Of a stretch of DNA of 35,200 nucleotides, positions 14,138 through 21,105 are shown piece after piece (within the stretch, counting starts at the first letter, position 1; every line of letters begins with the position of its first letter). A model generated the notes under the pieces. It saw only the letters and a list, made by a program, of their open reading frames with translations. It was not told the origin of the DNA and made no database searches. Both the position numbers and the translations under genes were made by a program. The stretch lies in the IMG/VR virus record IMGVR_UViG_3300008448_000312, positions 1-35,200 of that record. One strand, 5' to 3'. The stretch is from a virus.

Positions 14138-14472
14138 TTAGCTGCCAGACCAAACGTCACTACGGCGCTAGTACCACCAGCTTCTGAAACAAACACGGGC
14201 TTGATATACTTCACTGGAGTATTAGCAAGCCCGTAATATTGTGTACCATTGCCCGTAATGGTTTGGCCAGTGATCAACTGTGCGTAGTTGATGCCGTCAA
14301 TTGAACCGTCCAGACGCACCACCACATTAGTATCGATGCTGGCAACTGTTACATACAACCCAATGTTCTTGGGTGCATGACGGTTGGGCTGATCAATTGC
14401 ACAAGCAGGCCCTTCTCCTGTGGCCGTCAGGCCACTGGTGAATACATACAAATTCTTTTGGAGATATGCCAC
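14134..14472 (-). CDS. Small phage structural-type protein
   Basis: This 112-residue protein starts at GTG 14472 (MAYLQKNLYVFTSGLTAT). It is beta-rich with many Gly/Thr/Val residues (VVVRLDGSIDGINYAQL, GTSAVVTFGLAAN). Short beta-sandwich proteins of this look occur beside virion genes in many phages. It is next to the virion-type gene at 14538 on the other strand, with a short divergent gap between them. A head decoration or fibre-associated role is an inference. Confidence 0.6.
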   Translation of the reverse strand: MAYLQKNLYVFTSGLTATGEGPACAIDQPNRHAPKNIGLYVTVASIDTNVVVRLDGSIDGINYAQLITGQTITGNGTQYYGLANTPVKYIKPVFVSEAGGTSAVVTFGLAAN

Positions 14473-14537
14473 GTGTTACGTTGTATATTTCTTTTATTTT
14501 AACAGGCGTAGAATAAGTCATATACATATACAAGGCA

Positions 14538-15839
14538 ATGCCTAACTATCGCGACCCCACGGATGAGAATCTATATCCCGTACATAAAGTTCAAACTTGT
14601 AGTGGGCGTCCGTTAGAAATAACAACTGTTAGCGGATACTCAGTATCAATTACCCCCGCTGGTACAACAGCTGCAGATGCTTTCGGTAGGCTGCGTGTAT
14701 CGCAACCGTATACACTTTTTGATAGCCAACATCGTTATCAAGAAAATGATAAGTGGACAAACGTTAGTGGTGGCAGTGCAACAGTAACGTATAGCACTAA
14801 TGAAAGCGCAGTAAATCTAAACGTTACCACTGCATCTGGGGATTACATCTACAGGGAAACGCGAAAAGTTTTTCCTTATCAGCCAGGTAAATCACTTCTG
14901 GTTTTAAACTCGTTTACTTTTGCATCCGGAATTACTAACCGCCGGCAACGTGTAGGTTACTTTGGTACTGAAAACGGTATCTTTTTTGAACAAAGCGGCA
15001 CTACAAATTATTTTGTATTACGTAGTTACGTAAGTGGCGCAGTTAACGAAACGCGAGTTCCACAATCTGAATGGAATGCGGATCGTTTTGACGGTACAGG
15101 AACAAGTCAAAGGGCTTTAGATCCTACTAAAGGAAACATCCTCTGGATGGATGTGGAATGGCTAGGTGTTGGTGATGTGAGAACAGGTTTTGTTGTAGAT
15201 GGCAGTATGGTTATTGCTCATGTTTTTCACAATGAAAACATAAACAACACCACTTATATGACGACGGCTGCTTTGCCGTTGCGGCAAGAGATTGAAAATA
15301 TTGGTGTTGTCTCTGCCAGTGGGACTGCAAAACAAATCTGTAATACCGTTGCCTCGGAAGGCGGGTACGAAGGTTTTACTCGCCGTTACAACATTGCAAC
15401 CAGTACAACACCAAAAACTTTAACGTCTTCTGGTATTACGTATCCCATTGTTTCTATCCGCATGGCCTCTGGTCGTACAGATAGTGTCATTGTCCCATCC
15501 TTTTTAAGTGTTGCGTTAGAACAAACGCAAAACAACAAGCCGGACATTGTTCAATATCGTATTTTGCTTAACCCAACCCTTAGCGGCGCCAGCTGGCAAA
15601 CTCATTACAATGGTAATGTTCAATATGACACTACTGCTACTGGTGTGAGCGGGGGCACCGATGTTATTGGTGGTTACATTGTTTCTGACGGTACACTTTC
15701 TTTAAGTGATGTGCGTGACTTTAACTTCCAGCTTGGCCGTACACAGGCTGGTGTAAGCGATATCTTTACCCTAGTTGCAGCACCTACTATTAGTGGCGCG
15801 AAAATGTACGCAGACCTATCGTGGTTTGAAATTATCTAA
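14538..15839 (+). CDS. Phage virion structural protein
   Basis: This 433-residue protein has the N-terminal AADAFGRLRVSQPYTLFDS motif followed by HRYQEND. I know this motif from many cyanophage and pelagiphage virion proteins, where it marks a fibre or particle-surface protein. The rest is beta-rich (strands separated by Gly/Ser/Thr loops), with no signal peptide. A TAGAATA sequence at 14509-14515 lies 22 nt before the start. It begins a virion-like block running to 18089. Confidence 0.78.
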   Translation: MPNYRDPTDENLYPVHKVQTCSGRPLEITTVSGYSVSITPAGTTAADAFGRLRVSQPYTLFDSQHRYQENDKWTNVSGGSATVTYSTNESAVNLNVTTASGDYIYRETRKVFPYQPGKSLLVLNSFTFASGITNRRQRVGYFGTENGIFFEQSGTTNYFVLRSYVSGAVNETRVPQSEWNADRFDGTGTSQRALDPTKGNILWMDVEWLGVGDVRTGFVVDGSMVIAHVFHNENINNTTYMTTAALPLRQEIENIGVVSASGTAKQICNTVASEGGYEGFTRRYNIATSTTPKTLTSSGITYPIVSIRMASGRTDSVIVPSFLSVALEQTQNNKPDIVQYRILLNPTLSGASWQTHYNGNVQYDTTATGVSGGTDVIGGYIVSDGTLSLSDVRDFNFQLGRTQAGVSDIFTLVAAPTISGAKMYADLSWFEII

Positions 15840-15876
15840 TTAGTTCCCTTTACAATAGAACTACAGCTAAAAAATC

Positions 15877-16431
15877 ATGTATACTCCTGCCCCTCAACAG
15901 TATCAAGCCGTTGAGACCCCACAGACTCAACCGGTTCCTCAGCCCCAGGACAAGCCCAAGGCTCCCCCCAAGTCCAAGGCTGGCGGCGATGTTGGTGCAT
16001 TCATCCAGCAGTGCATCTCCCTTTGCTCTTACCTCAAGGAGCTGGAGACCCAAAGCCATCTGATCCATCTGAACTACGAGGGTGGTAACTTCCTTGGGGT
16101 CCATGCATTCTTAAAAGATCAATATGAAGCGCACCTTGAACAGTTTGATACCCTTGCTGAGTTTATTCGCAGCATGGATTATTTACTCCCTATGTGTGGT
16201 AGTGGGCTTAAGGATGCAGCTCCTCCTATGCAGACTGTGACTTCCTACAAAGGCACTGACATGCTTGGTGTGTACTACAAAAACCTTGAGGAACTTGGCA
16301 TGAAGGCCAAGAAGCTTGAGCCCATTGCTGCCAAGGTAGGGGCCATTGACATTCAAAACTACATGGCTGATCTTGTGGGTCAGGCATTCAAAGCAGCTTG
16401 GTTTGTAAAAGCAACACTGCGAAATAGCTGA
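15877..16431 (+). CDS. Dps-like ferritin-family protein
   Basis: Dps proteins store iron, remove peroxide and often bind DNA. Residues 64-76 (HLNYEGGNFLGVH) match E. coli Dps HWNMRGANFIAVH, and residues 91-95 (DTLAE) match DTMAE. Hence H64, H76, D91 and E95 line up with the ferroxidase ligands H51, H63, D78 and E82 with a constant offset of 13. The D67 equivalent is Lys80. The N-terminal 35 residues are Pro/Gln/Lys-rich and could bind DNA. At 184 residues it is close to family length. TACAAT at 15851-15856 is a possible -10 element. The stop overlaps the next start. Confidence 0.75.
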   Translation: MYTPAPQQYQAVETPQTQPVPQPQDKPKAPPKSKAGGDVGAFIQQCISLCSYLKELETQSHLIHLNYEGGNFLGVHAFLKDQYEAHLEQFDTLAEFIRSMDYLLPMCGSGLKDAAPPMQTVTSYKGTDMLGVYYKNLEELGMKAKKLEPIAAKVGAIDIQNYMADLVGQAFKAAWFVKATLRNS

Positions 16432-18089
16432 TGAGCTTAGAACGCATTAAACAACGTTTAGATCCTAATAGCCCTTATTCATCTGAGCCAGCTCAAAACA
16501 CGGCTGCAGCATTAGGTGCTTTGGGTGCCATTGGTTCTCCCCTTTTAGGCTATTCAATTTCTTCTGGGTCTGCCGCAACAGGAGAACAACTGATTGATCG
16601 TGCTGAACTTGCGGGGAAATATTTTGACAAGGATATTGATCCCCGTCTTAAGGATATTTTTTTAAAAGAAGGTGGCTATGGTTTGCAGTTTAAAGCTGGC
16701 CCAGTACTGCAAGAATTAATTCCTTCTACAAAAACACCTTTTGTTCCGGCTGATCTTTCATTGGCTGGCAAATACGCAGAACAATTAAAAACCGTACAAC
16801 CTGCCAATTATCAAGCAGATATTATTACTGTTACACCAGGTCCTAATCCTGCGCGTTTTGCAACTCCTGAATTAACGCCGGCTGAGATTGGTGAAGGTGG
16901 AGCAAAAGGTTATCTTTGGGGCAACCCAAAGGAACCTCAATGGAGCTATGCACGGGGAAATACAAGAAAAGAAACAGTTGTAACTTCTAACCCAACGCTT
17001 TACATGACGCGTTTGGATTTGATGCCAGAAGCAAAAGGTAAGTTTAAGACAACAGGTGAAGTTGTTGCTGATCCTAGTTTAATTACAAATCGTGCATGGG
17101 GACAACGCGGCACAAACGAAGGAGATATTTATTTCCCAAAAGAAAGCATCAGAGCACGTGGAGAAGTTACAGCTGCAGACCTTTATACAAAACTTGAAAA
17201 CTATGGATTTGCGCCTACACCTATAGCTGATGTCAATCGGCCAGATGAATATTTTATGCAGCTGGCAAATCGTCTTGCGCAGCTAGAAGGTACCCCAGGT
17301 AAACCAAAACCTCTTAATCAAGTTCTTTTAGAAACAGCTTCACCTGTTCCCGCATTAGGCGAGTCAACTCGTGAACGAGGCAGTGTTCCAATTTTTAAAG
17401 ACTTTGATATAGAAGGAGCAACAGCAGAACAAAAAACAAAGGCTGGAATCGATAAAATCTTTATCGATCCAATGAATCCGTCTAGCTATGCCAAACCATT
17501 AAGCTGGGATTATGTTCACGTTGGCAACAAAGAAAGGACTTTGACGTTGCCTGCTGATATTGTGCGAGAGCCTTCTACTTTTGCAGGGCAAATGTTTAGA
17601 AATATTAACCCACTGACTACAGGTAGTTTTGTTGCGGGTGCCTTGTATAGCCCAGAAGTTTTTGAAGATTTTCAAAAAGGTCAGTATGGTGCTGGCTTAT
17701 TAAAAGCTGGGGCCAGTGCAACAACAGGTGCGTTGGCAGAAGGCTTAGTACGTAGTGGTGTGACCAAAGCTGCGCAAGCAGGTATTGCTGCTCCTGCTCG
17801 TGCTTTAGCAGTTGCCAACCCCTTGATTGCTTCTATTGCAACGGCAACATTAGCTCCAAGTTCTTCTCCTCAACCACGAGCTGTTGGTACTTACAAAGGT
17901 TCAACTGTCTTCCGTAATCCACAAGGAGCTTTGGTTGCTGCCCCAGGTGGTCGGCCTGTTCGTTTAGGTACCGCTGTCAAAGGTGGTAAACCAACATTTG
18001 TACCATGGGGTTCTGTTGCAGGAACTAAAGTTGGGCCACGTACTGTTGGTCGTCCTTGGTGGGACCTTGGTCAATTTGTTGGGCGCTAA
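16431..18089 (+). CDS. Large virion-associated or internal protein, unknown
   Basis: This 552-residue protein has a small hydrophobic stretch near residues 25-45 (AAALGALGAIGSPLLGYS) and an Ala/Gly-rich C-terminal third (LKAGASATTGALAEGL, AARAL-like runs, IASIATATLAP). Internal virion or ejection proteins often have such regions. The middle has mixed content with several NPxx and DPSLI segments. I cannot name a family. It is coupled to the Dps-like gene by an overlapping start and ends stop-to-stop with the minus-strand HNH gene. Confidence 0.6.
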   Translation: MSLERIKQRLDPNSPYSSEPAQNTAAALGALGAIGSPLLGYSISSGSAATGEQLIDRAELAGKYFDKDIDPRLKDIFLKEGGYGLQFKAGPVLQELIPSTKTPFVPADLSLAGKYAEQLKTVQPANYQADIITVTPGPNPARFATPELTPAEIGEGGAKGYLWGNPKEPQWSYARGNTRKETVVTSNPTLYMTRLDLMPEAKGKFKTTGEVVADPSLITNRAWGQRGTNEGDIYFPKESIRARGEVTAADLYTKLENYGFAPTPIADVNRPDEYFMQLANRLAQLEGTPGKPKPLNQVLLETASPVPALGESTRERGSVPIFKDFDIEGATAEQKTKAGIDKIFIDPMNPSSYAKPLSWDYVHVGNKERTLTLPADIVREPSTFAGQMFRNINPLTTGSFVAGALYSPEVFEDFQKGQYGAGLLKAGASATTGALAEGLVRSGVTKAAQAGIAAPARALAVANPLIASIATATLAPSSSPQPRAVGTYKGSTVFRNPQGALVAAPGGRPVRLGTAVKGGKPTFVPWGSVAGTKVGPRTVGRPWWDLGQFVGR

Positions 18090-18343
18090 CCAACCCAGTG
18101 CTCAAGCCTGTGGCAGTTGCAGCATAGCGGAATACATTTCTTTATTTCCTCTTCGATGCGGCGCCAGCCGTATCCGTGGTTAACCATATTTGATATGTTA
18201 TGGTCCTTGTCACCAACGTGGTGGAACTCAAGGACACGATGATCATCCAACCCACAGTGCTGGCAATTCAAAGTCTTCTTGTACTCAAGAAACTTTTGTC
18301 TATTGCGCTGGAGCTTTTCTTTGGAGGTTGGCACCAAAGCCAA
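18086..18343 (-). CDS. Small HNH endonuclease
   Basis: This 85-residue protein has CQHCG near residues 27-31, VLEFHHVGDKDHNI near 37-50, and CIPLCCNCHRLEHW near 70-83. This is the C-x2-C ... HH ... CxNCHRxxH layout of small phage HNH nucleases. The start is TTG 18343, or GTG a few codons on. It is the first of several mobile-type nucleases in the minus-strand block. Its stop overlaps the stop of the gene at 16431-18089. Confidence 0.85.
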   Translation of the reverse strand: MALVPTSKEKLQRNRQKFLEYKKTLNCQHCGLDDHRVLEFHHVGDKDHNISNMVNHGYGWRRIEEEIKKCIPLCCNCHRLEHWVG

Positions 18344-18371
18344 GCATTACTGCAGTAAATATAACAGTAAA

Positions 18372-19007
18372 TTACTGGTCGCTTGTGGTTGTTGTTTCGT
18401 ATATAAAATGGTCGGACGTTTCAATCATCCGTGAATTTTCTACGCTGTACTCAGTCAAGTCAATCTCGTAACCAGGGTTCTTTTCAATACGGTTCTTGAG
18501 CCAGGCATCGTCGTACCAGATGATCCGATTATTAGGATACGCATAGAAGTTGCCGTCATCCATCCGGAAGAAGTGTGCACACTTATGCTCAGGTGTTTCA
18601 CTGAAGTTTGTATTAAGAGTTGATTTGGATTCCCATGACCAGTCAAGGGTGAACATGTAGATGCCGCCCTTCTTCTCCCCTTTGAAATTGATCAGTTGGG
18701 CGCGTAAGTTTGAAAGGCGTGACCTGACTTGTACATCGATATACGGAGAGAAACAATCCCACCACATACATTCATTTAATTCGGGCTTAGGGGCATCAGG
18801 TTTCCAGCAGAGAGCATGTATCGGACGCCTTGTCCAGTTGACTCCATTCTCTAGAAAGACTTCAAATAAAGGGACGTGTTTCTCCAGGGAAGCCACTGAG
18901 TGGACATCGCACAACGTCACATCACCATGGCCTTGCTTGTGGTTGTATAGGAATTCGTTTCGGATGTAGCACGTAAACGTAGGCAGGTTGTGGTTCAGGT
19001 AACTCAT
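18372..19007 (-). CDS. Unknown phage protein with FFRMDDGNFYAYPNNR motif
   Basis: This 211-residue protein begins MSYLNHNLPTFTCYIRNEFL. It contains GIYMFTLDWSWES and the motif FFRMDDGNFYAYPNNRIIW near residues 145-163, which I believe recurs in cyanophage genomes; I know no function for it. It is rich in Trp, Tyr and Phe. It starts 17 nt downstream of the tRNA gene, so the two may share a transcript. Confidence 0.72.
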   Translation of the reverse strand: MSYLNHNLPTFTCYIRNEFLYNHKQGHGDVTLCDVHSVASLEKHVPLFEVFLENGVNWTRRPIHALCWKPDAPKPELNECMWWDCFSPYIDVQVRSRLSNLRAQLINFKGEKKGGIYMFTLDWSWESKSTLNTNFSETPEHKCAHFFRMDDGNFYAYPNNRIIWYDDAWLKNRIEKNPGYEIDLTEYSVENSRMIETSDHFIYETTTTSDQ

Positions 19008-19024
19008 CTATTGGCCATGGTGAA

Positions 19025-19096
19025 TCGGGATGGTAGGGATTGAACCTACGACCTTCTGTTCCCAAAACAGACACGCTGCCGCTGCGCTACATCCCG
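19025..19096 (-). tRNA. tRNA-Pro (anticodon TGG)
   Basis: Read on the minus strand, the acceptor arm CGGGATG pairs with CATCCCG, and the discriminator base is A. The D stem is GCGC/GCGT. The anticodon stem is TCTGT/ACAGA with loop TTTGGGA, giving anticodon TGG and G37 as usual for proline tRNAs. The T arm is GTAGG-TTCAATC-CCTAC. The length is 72 nt. CCA is not encoded (TTCA follows). It lies directly downstream of an unusual 76-nt stem-loop. Confidence 0.93.
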
Positions 19097-19102
19097 AGTT
19101 TA

Positions 19103-19178
19103 AGTGATGGGCCAGGTGTAACAAGGACTTACTCGACGGGTCTCCGTATGCCTTGACAGGGACCTGGCCTCTATCACT
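19103..19178 (-). ncRNA. Nested 76-nt stem-loop directly 5' of the tRNA
   Basis: Plus-strand coordinates of the nested arms are: AGTGAT 19103-19108 with ATCACT 19173-19178; GGCCAGGT 19110-19117 with ACCTGGCC 19162-19169; CAAGG 19122-19126 with CCTTG 19151-19155; and ACGG 19136-19139 with CCGT 19144-19147. All are collinear, so the whole folds as one long hairpin. It ends 6 nt before the tRNA 5' end. It could be a processing signal, a small RNA or a DNA-level site. Confidence 0.5.
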
Positions 19179-19190
19179 CAGTAGTATAAC

Positions 19191-19217
19191 AAAAAAACCT
19201 CGGTTGCTCAAGCCGAG
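19191..19217 (-). terminator. Rho-independent terminator on the minus strand
   Basis: On the minus strand the stem CTCGG pairs with CCGAG across a 9-nt loop, and extra TTG/CAA pairing is possible. A run of seven T follows (A-run 19191-19197 on the plus strand). It would end transcripts from the DUF5872-like locus before the tRNA. Confidence 0.75.
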
Positions 19218-19299
19218 ATCTAGAACTAACTACTTACCGCCAATACCTACGGGACGAGACGTGTGTATTGAGCACTGAAAGTATAGCGCGATACTTGTC

Positions 19300-19500
19300 C
19301 TACGATTTGCTATCTTGATAGCGACGGGCTGCACGTCCAGCTAGCTTTGCTTTTTTGGTGTTTGAAACAAACTGTTTGCCTTCGCGACTGGCGGCGCGTT
19401 TCTTTTGATCTGTTTCCGTACGTTCTTCTGGGGACAATGAGGCCCAGGCTTTTTCTGGAAGGTAGCGCTTGGTGTATCCCTTTTGAATTGCCTTATCCAT
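19300..19500 (-). CDS. DUF5872-type C-terminal domain as a separate protein
   Basis: This 66-residue basic protein contains TKRYLPEKAWASLSPEERTE and GKQFVSNTKKAKLAGRA. In DUF5872-type proteins, as I recall them, a TRYLPxKAWxxLS ... GKQFVxNT segment forms the C-terminal end after the GGKPGQWSARK part. Here it has its own ATG that overlaps the stop of the preceding piece by one base (TAATG). The locus therefore appears split into two coupled genes. It is Lys/Arg-rich; function is unknown. Confidence 0.7.
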   Translation of the reverse strand: MDKAIQKGYTKRYLPEKAWASLSPEERTETDQKKRAASREGKQFVSNTKKAKLAGRAARRYQDSKS

Positions 19501-19808
19501 TACTTACTATCTTTGTATTTTTGTGCAGCAGATTTAGCTTCCTTCCTTTTTTTATACTCGTCTTTAGTCATCCATTTTTCACGGCCCCACTTCTCCAAAG
19601 ACTTTTGCTTCTCGCCTTTACCTCCTTTATATCCACCGCCTGCAGACTTGTATTCACTTGCAACAAGCTGAGCTTTCCGTGCCGATATTATTTAGCCTCA
19701 CGGCTACGACCATTCCCCTGGCTTGCCACCACGACCTTCGCGCATTACACGATTCTTAATACGTTCGCGAAGATCAGGTTTGGTGTACTTGCTTTTGTCT
19801 TCAGCCAT
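19500..19808 (-). pseudogene. DUF5872-like gene interrupted by 24 nt with three in-frame stops
   Basis: From ATG 19808 the frame reads MAEDKSKYTKPDLRERIKN, then GGKPGEWS, and then stops at TAG 19704-19706. After 24 nt the same frame resumes at GCA with ARKAQLVASEYKSAGGGY, then KGGKGEKQKSLEKWGREKWM, and ends at TAA 19500-19502. The joined product is exactly the expected GGKPGxWSARKAQLV family sequence. Either the gene is broken by a small insertion or ribosomes bypass the gap. The ATG overlaps the stop of the upstream endonuclease gene. It is listed as a pseudogene only because conventional translation stops early. Confidence 0.75.
19683..19709 (-). other. Candidate ribosomal-bypass or mini-insertion element
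   Basis: On the minus strand TCG (19709-19707) is followed at once by TAG, a perfect 5-bp hairpin TAGCC-GTGA-GGCTA, then AATAATA, then a second TCG (19685-19683). The coding sequence then resumes in the same frame. The loop GTGA is a GNRA tetraloop. GAGG, which could act like a Shine-Dalgarno, lies 10 nt before the second TCG. Three stop codons (TAG, TGA, TAA) lie in frame between the two TCG codons. Matching codons around a stop-led hairpin are the features of the T4 gene 60 bypass. Confidence 0.5.
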
Positions 19809-20409
19809 AGCTTCCTCGCTCTTTAAGATAAATGACTGCATTTGTCAATACATCTATATTATCACCAAACAAGCCTAAGGCCCTATTACATTCTTTGCAA
19901 AGTAAGCCTCTAAACTCATTTGTTTTGTGATTATGATCCATTGCTAAAGAGTGTGTGTCTTTGGGTGGTTGTTTGCAAATTGCGCACAGACCTTGCTGTA
20001 TTTCAAAAACAAGTTCATATTGTTCTTTGGTAATACCTCTTCGTTCATATTTTTTGTGATTTTTGTGCAGTAAATTTTGCCCTTGTTTTTTAACTTTTTG
20101 ATAACGTTCTTTATTATTTTCTACCCATCTGTCCCATTTAATTCTGTTGCATGCTTTGCATGAAGAATGTAAATACAGCTTTCCATCTTGTTTTCTTTTT
20201 CTAAAACAATCCCAATTCAAAAAATGGGCACATTCAGAGCATTGCTTTTGGCCGTCTGTTCCATACAAAAGTCTGAATCTTTTGTTTACTAAAGAGCTGC
20301 AGTCCTTGCAAACGCTGTCACGTTTTATGTTTCCGGCTGATGTGTATCCTTTGTTGTGAAAATTTTCATGCGGTTTTCTGGTGTTGCATTCACGACAAAG
20401 TTTTTGCAT
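19801..20409 (-). CDS. Recombination endonuclease VII-like HNH protein
   Basis: This protein of about 202 residues starts at ATG 20409 (MQKLCRECNTRKP); TTG 20442 is an alternative. The N-terminal half has zinc-type Cys pairs (CRECNTRKPHENF, CKDC, CSEC, CKAC). The C-terminal part has the endonuclease VII signature: CAICKQPPKDTHSLAMDHNH near residues 140-160, then FRGLLCKECNRALGLFGDN. The family cuts branched DNA in T4, and free-standing forms act as homing nucleases. It is A+T-rich and sits between a truncated and an interrupted copy of a DUF5872-like gene, so it is probably a mobile insertion there. Confidence 0.88.
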   Translation of the reverse strand: MQKLCRECNTRKPHENFHNKGYTSAGNIKRDSVCKDCSSLVNKRFRLLYGTDGQKQCSECAHFLNWDCFRKRKQDGKLYLHSSCKACNRIKWDRWVENNKERYQKVKKQGQNLLHKNHKKYERRGITKEQYELVFEIQQGLCAICKQPPKDTHSLAMDHNHKTNEFRGLLCKECNRALGLFGDNIDVLTNAVIYLKERGSYG

Positions 20410-20444
20410 TGGATTGTTTGTGCTTTTCTTACAATAGCACAAAT

Positions 20445-20540
20445 TTATTGACCCGGCTTGCCACCCTTGGAGCCGGCCATCACACGATCTTTAATCCGTT
20501 CGCGCAATTCCGGCTTTGTATAACTATTCTCCTGAGACAT
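20445..20540 (-). pseudogene. Truncated DUF5872-like N-terminal fragment
   Basis: The 31-residue frame reads MSQENSYTKPELRERIKD, then RVMAGSKGGKPGQ, then TAA. It matches the start of the gene at 19808 and stops exactly before the expected WSARK. The endonuclease VII-like gene follows immediately. It is the 5' piece of the original gene, cut off where the endonuclease gene begins. Confidence 0.75.
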
Positions 20541-20700
20541 CAGGATTGTCTTTACGTTCTTTTAGTATTTTAGCCCACTTACATTCCTTGGTATTTACCG
20601 CCCAGTTTGCAGGCGGATTGGGGATTAATTTTTCTAAATCCCAAAAATATTTTTGGAGGCGATCAGCCTCCGATAAACAATGCCTTTGAGGTTTACTCAA
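20524..20700 (-). CDS. Hypothetical protein, 58 residues
   Basis: I chose TTG 20700, which overlaps the previous stop (TTGAGTAA) and gives MSKPQRHCLSEADRLQKYF. The rest is ENPPANW-type sequence (LEKLIPNPPANWAVNTKE), with a basic, then acidic end. An open frame continues upstream to 20775 but would overlap another gene. Its end overlaps the fragment starting at 20540. No family is recognised. Confidence 0.55.
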   Translation of the reverse strand: MSKPQRHCLSEADRLQKYFWDLEKLIPNPPANWAVNTKECKWAKILKERKDNPDVSGE

Positions 20701-20914
20701 AATCTTTGAAAGAACGGGAAGACGAAGGGTCTGCTTTGTTACCAAACTTTTGCATAATCTCATCCATTGATTCAATGCTTTCGCAACGCATCAAGATGTC
20801 AGAGATAGTGCCAATGGTTACGGCATGTTCAGACCGTGCAGCAAAAGCAAGGGCATCACGCAGGTGATTGACTGCCTGGTTGACTGAATCCTTCACCTGC
20901 GTCGAGAGAGCCAT
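20693..20914 (-). CDS. Hypothetical helical protein
   Basis: The preferred start is ATG 20914 (MALSTQVKDSVNQAVNHL), giving about 73 residues. An upstream ATG at 20959 would enlarge the overlap with the neighbouring gene. It is helical throughout (RDALAFAARSEHAVTIGTIS, then CESIESMDEIMQKFGNK). Function is unknown. Confidence 0.6.
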   Translation of the reverse strand: MALSTQVKDSVNQAVNHLRDALAFAARSEHAVTIGTISDILMRCESIESMDEIMQKFGNKADPSSSRSFKDFE

Positions 20915-21062
20915 CTGCGATTCCGTTGGTTGTTTCGTCAGTATAAAGGTTGTTGTCATTTGCTTGTCTCGATAGCAATAAACTTTCTAGAAGTTTGTTG
21001 TGATTTGCGACCAGGGACTTACCCTCTTCTATCGCTTGTACATAGTCTGGCAGCTTTTCCAT
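20856..21062 (-). CDS. Hypothetical acidic protein, 68 residues
   Basis: It begins MEKLPDYVQAIEEGKSLV and continues NHNKLLESLLLSRQAND. The C-terminal part is low-complexity Gly/Ser/Asp and overlaps the next gene in another frame. The first 45 residues look like a real amphipathic helix pair. No family is recognised. Confidence 0.55.
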   Translation of the reverse strand: MEKLPDYVQAIEEGKSLVANHNKLLESLLLSRQANDNNLYTDETTNGIADGSLDAGEGFSQPGSQSPA

Positions 21063-21105
21063 TTAAATCAAATACGGAGAACGTGAATAAACAATACGGT
21101 TTACC

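Noticed and set aside
19008-19211. Minus-strand open frame over the tRNA
   Set aside because: It runs through the tRNA-Pro, the stem-loop and the terminator; it is a chance frame.
19801-20540. Group I or II intron carrying the endonuclease VII-like gene
   Set aside because: No intron core motifs are recognisable, and a complete second N-terminus of the target gene follows the endonuclease, which an intron would not need.
20655-20671. GGAGGC/GCCTCC inverted repeat as a regulatory hairpin
   Set aside because: It lies inside a coding frame and has no T-run or nearby start; a chance or codon-driven palindrome is as likely.
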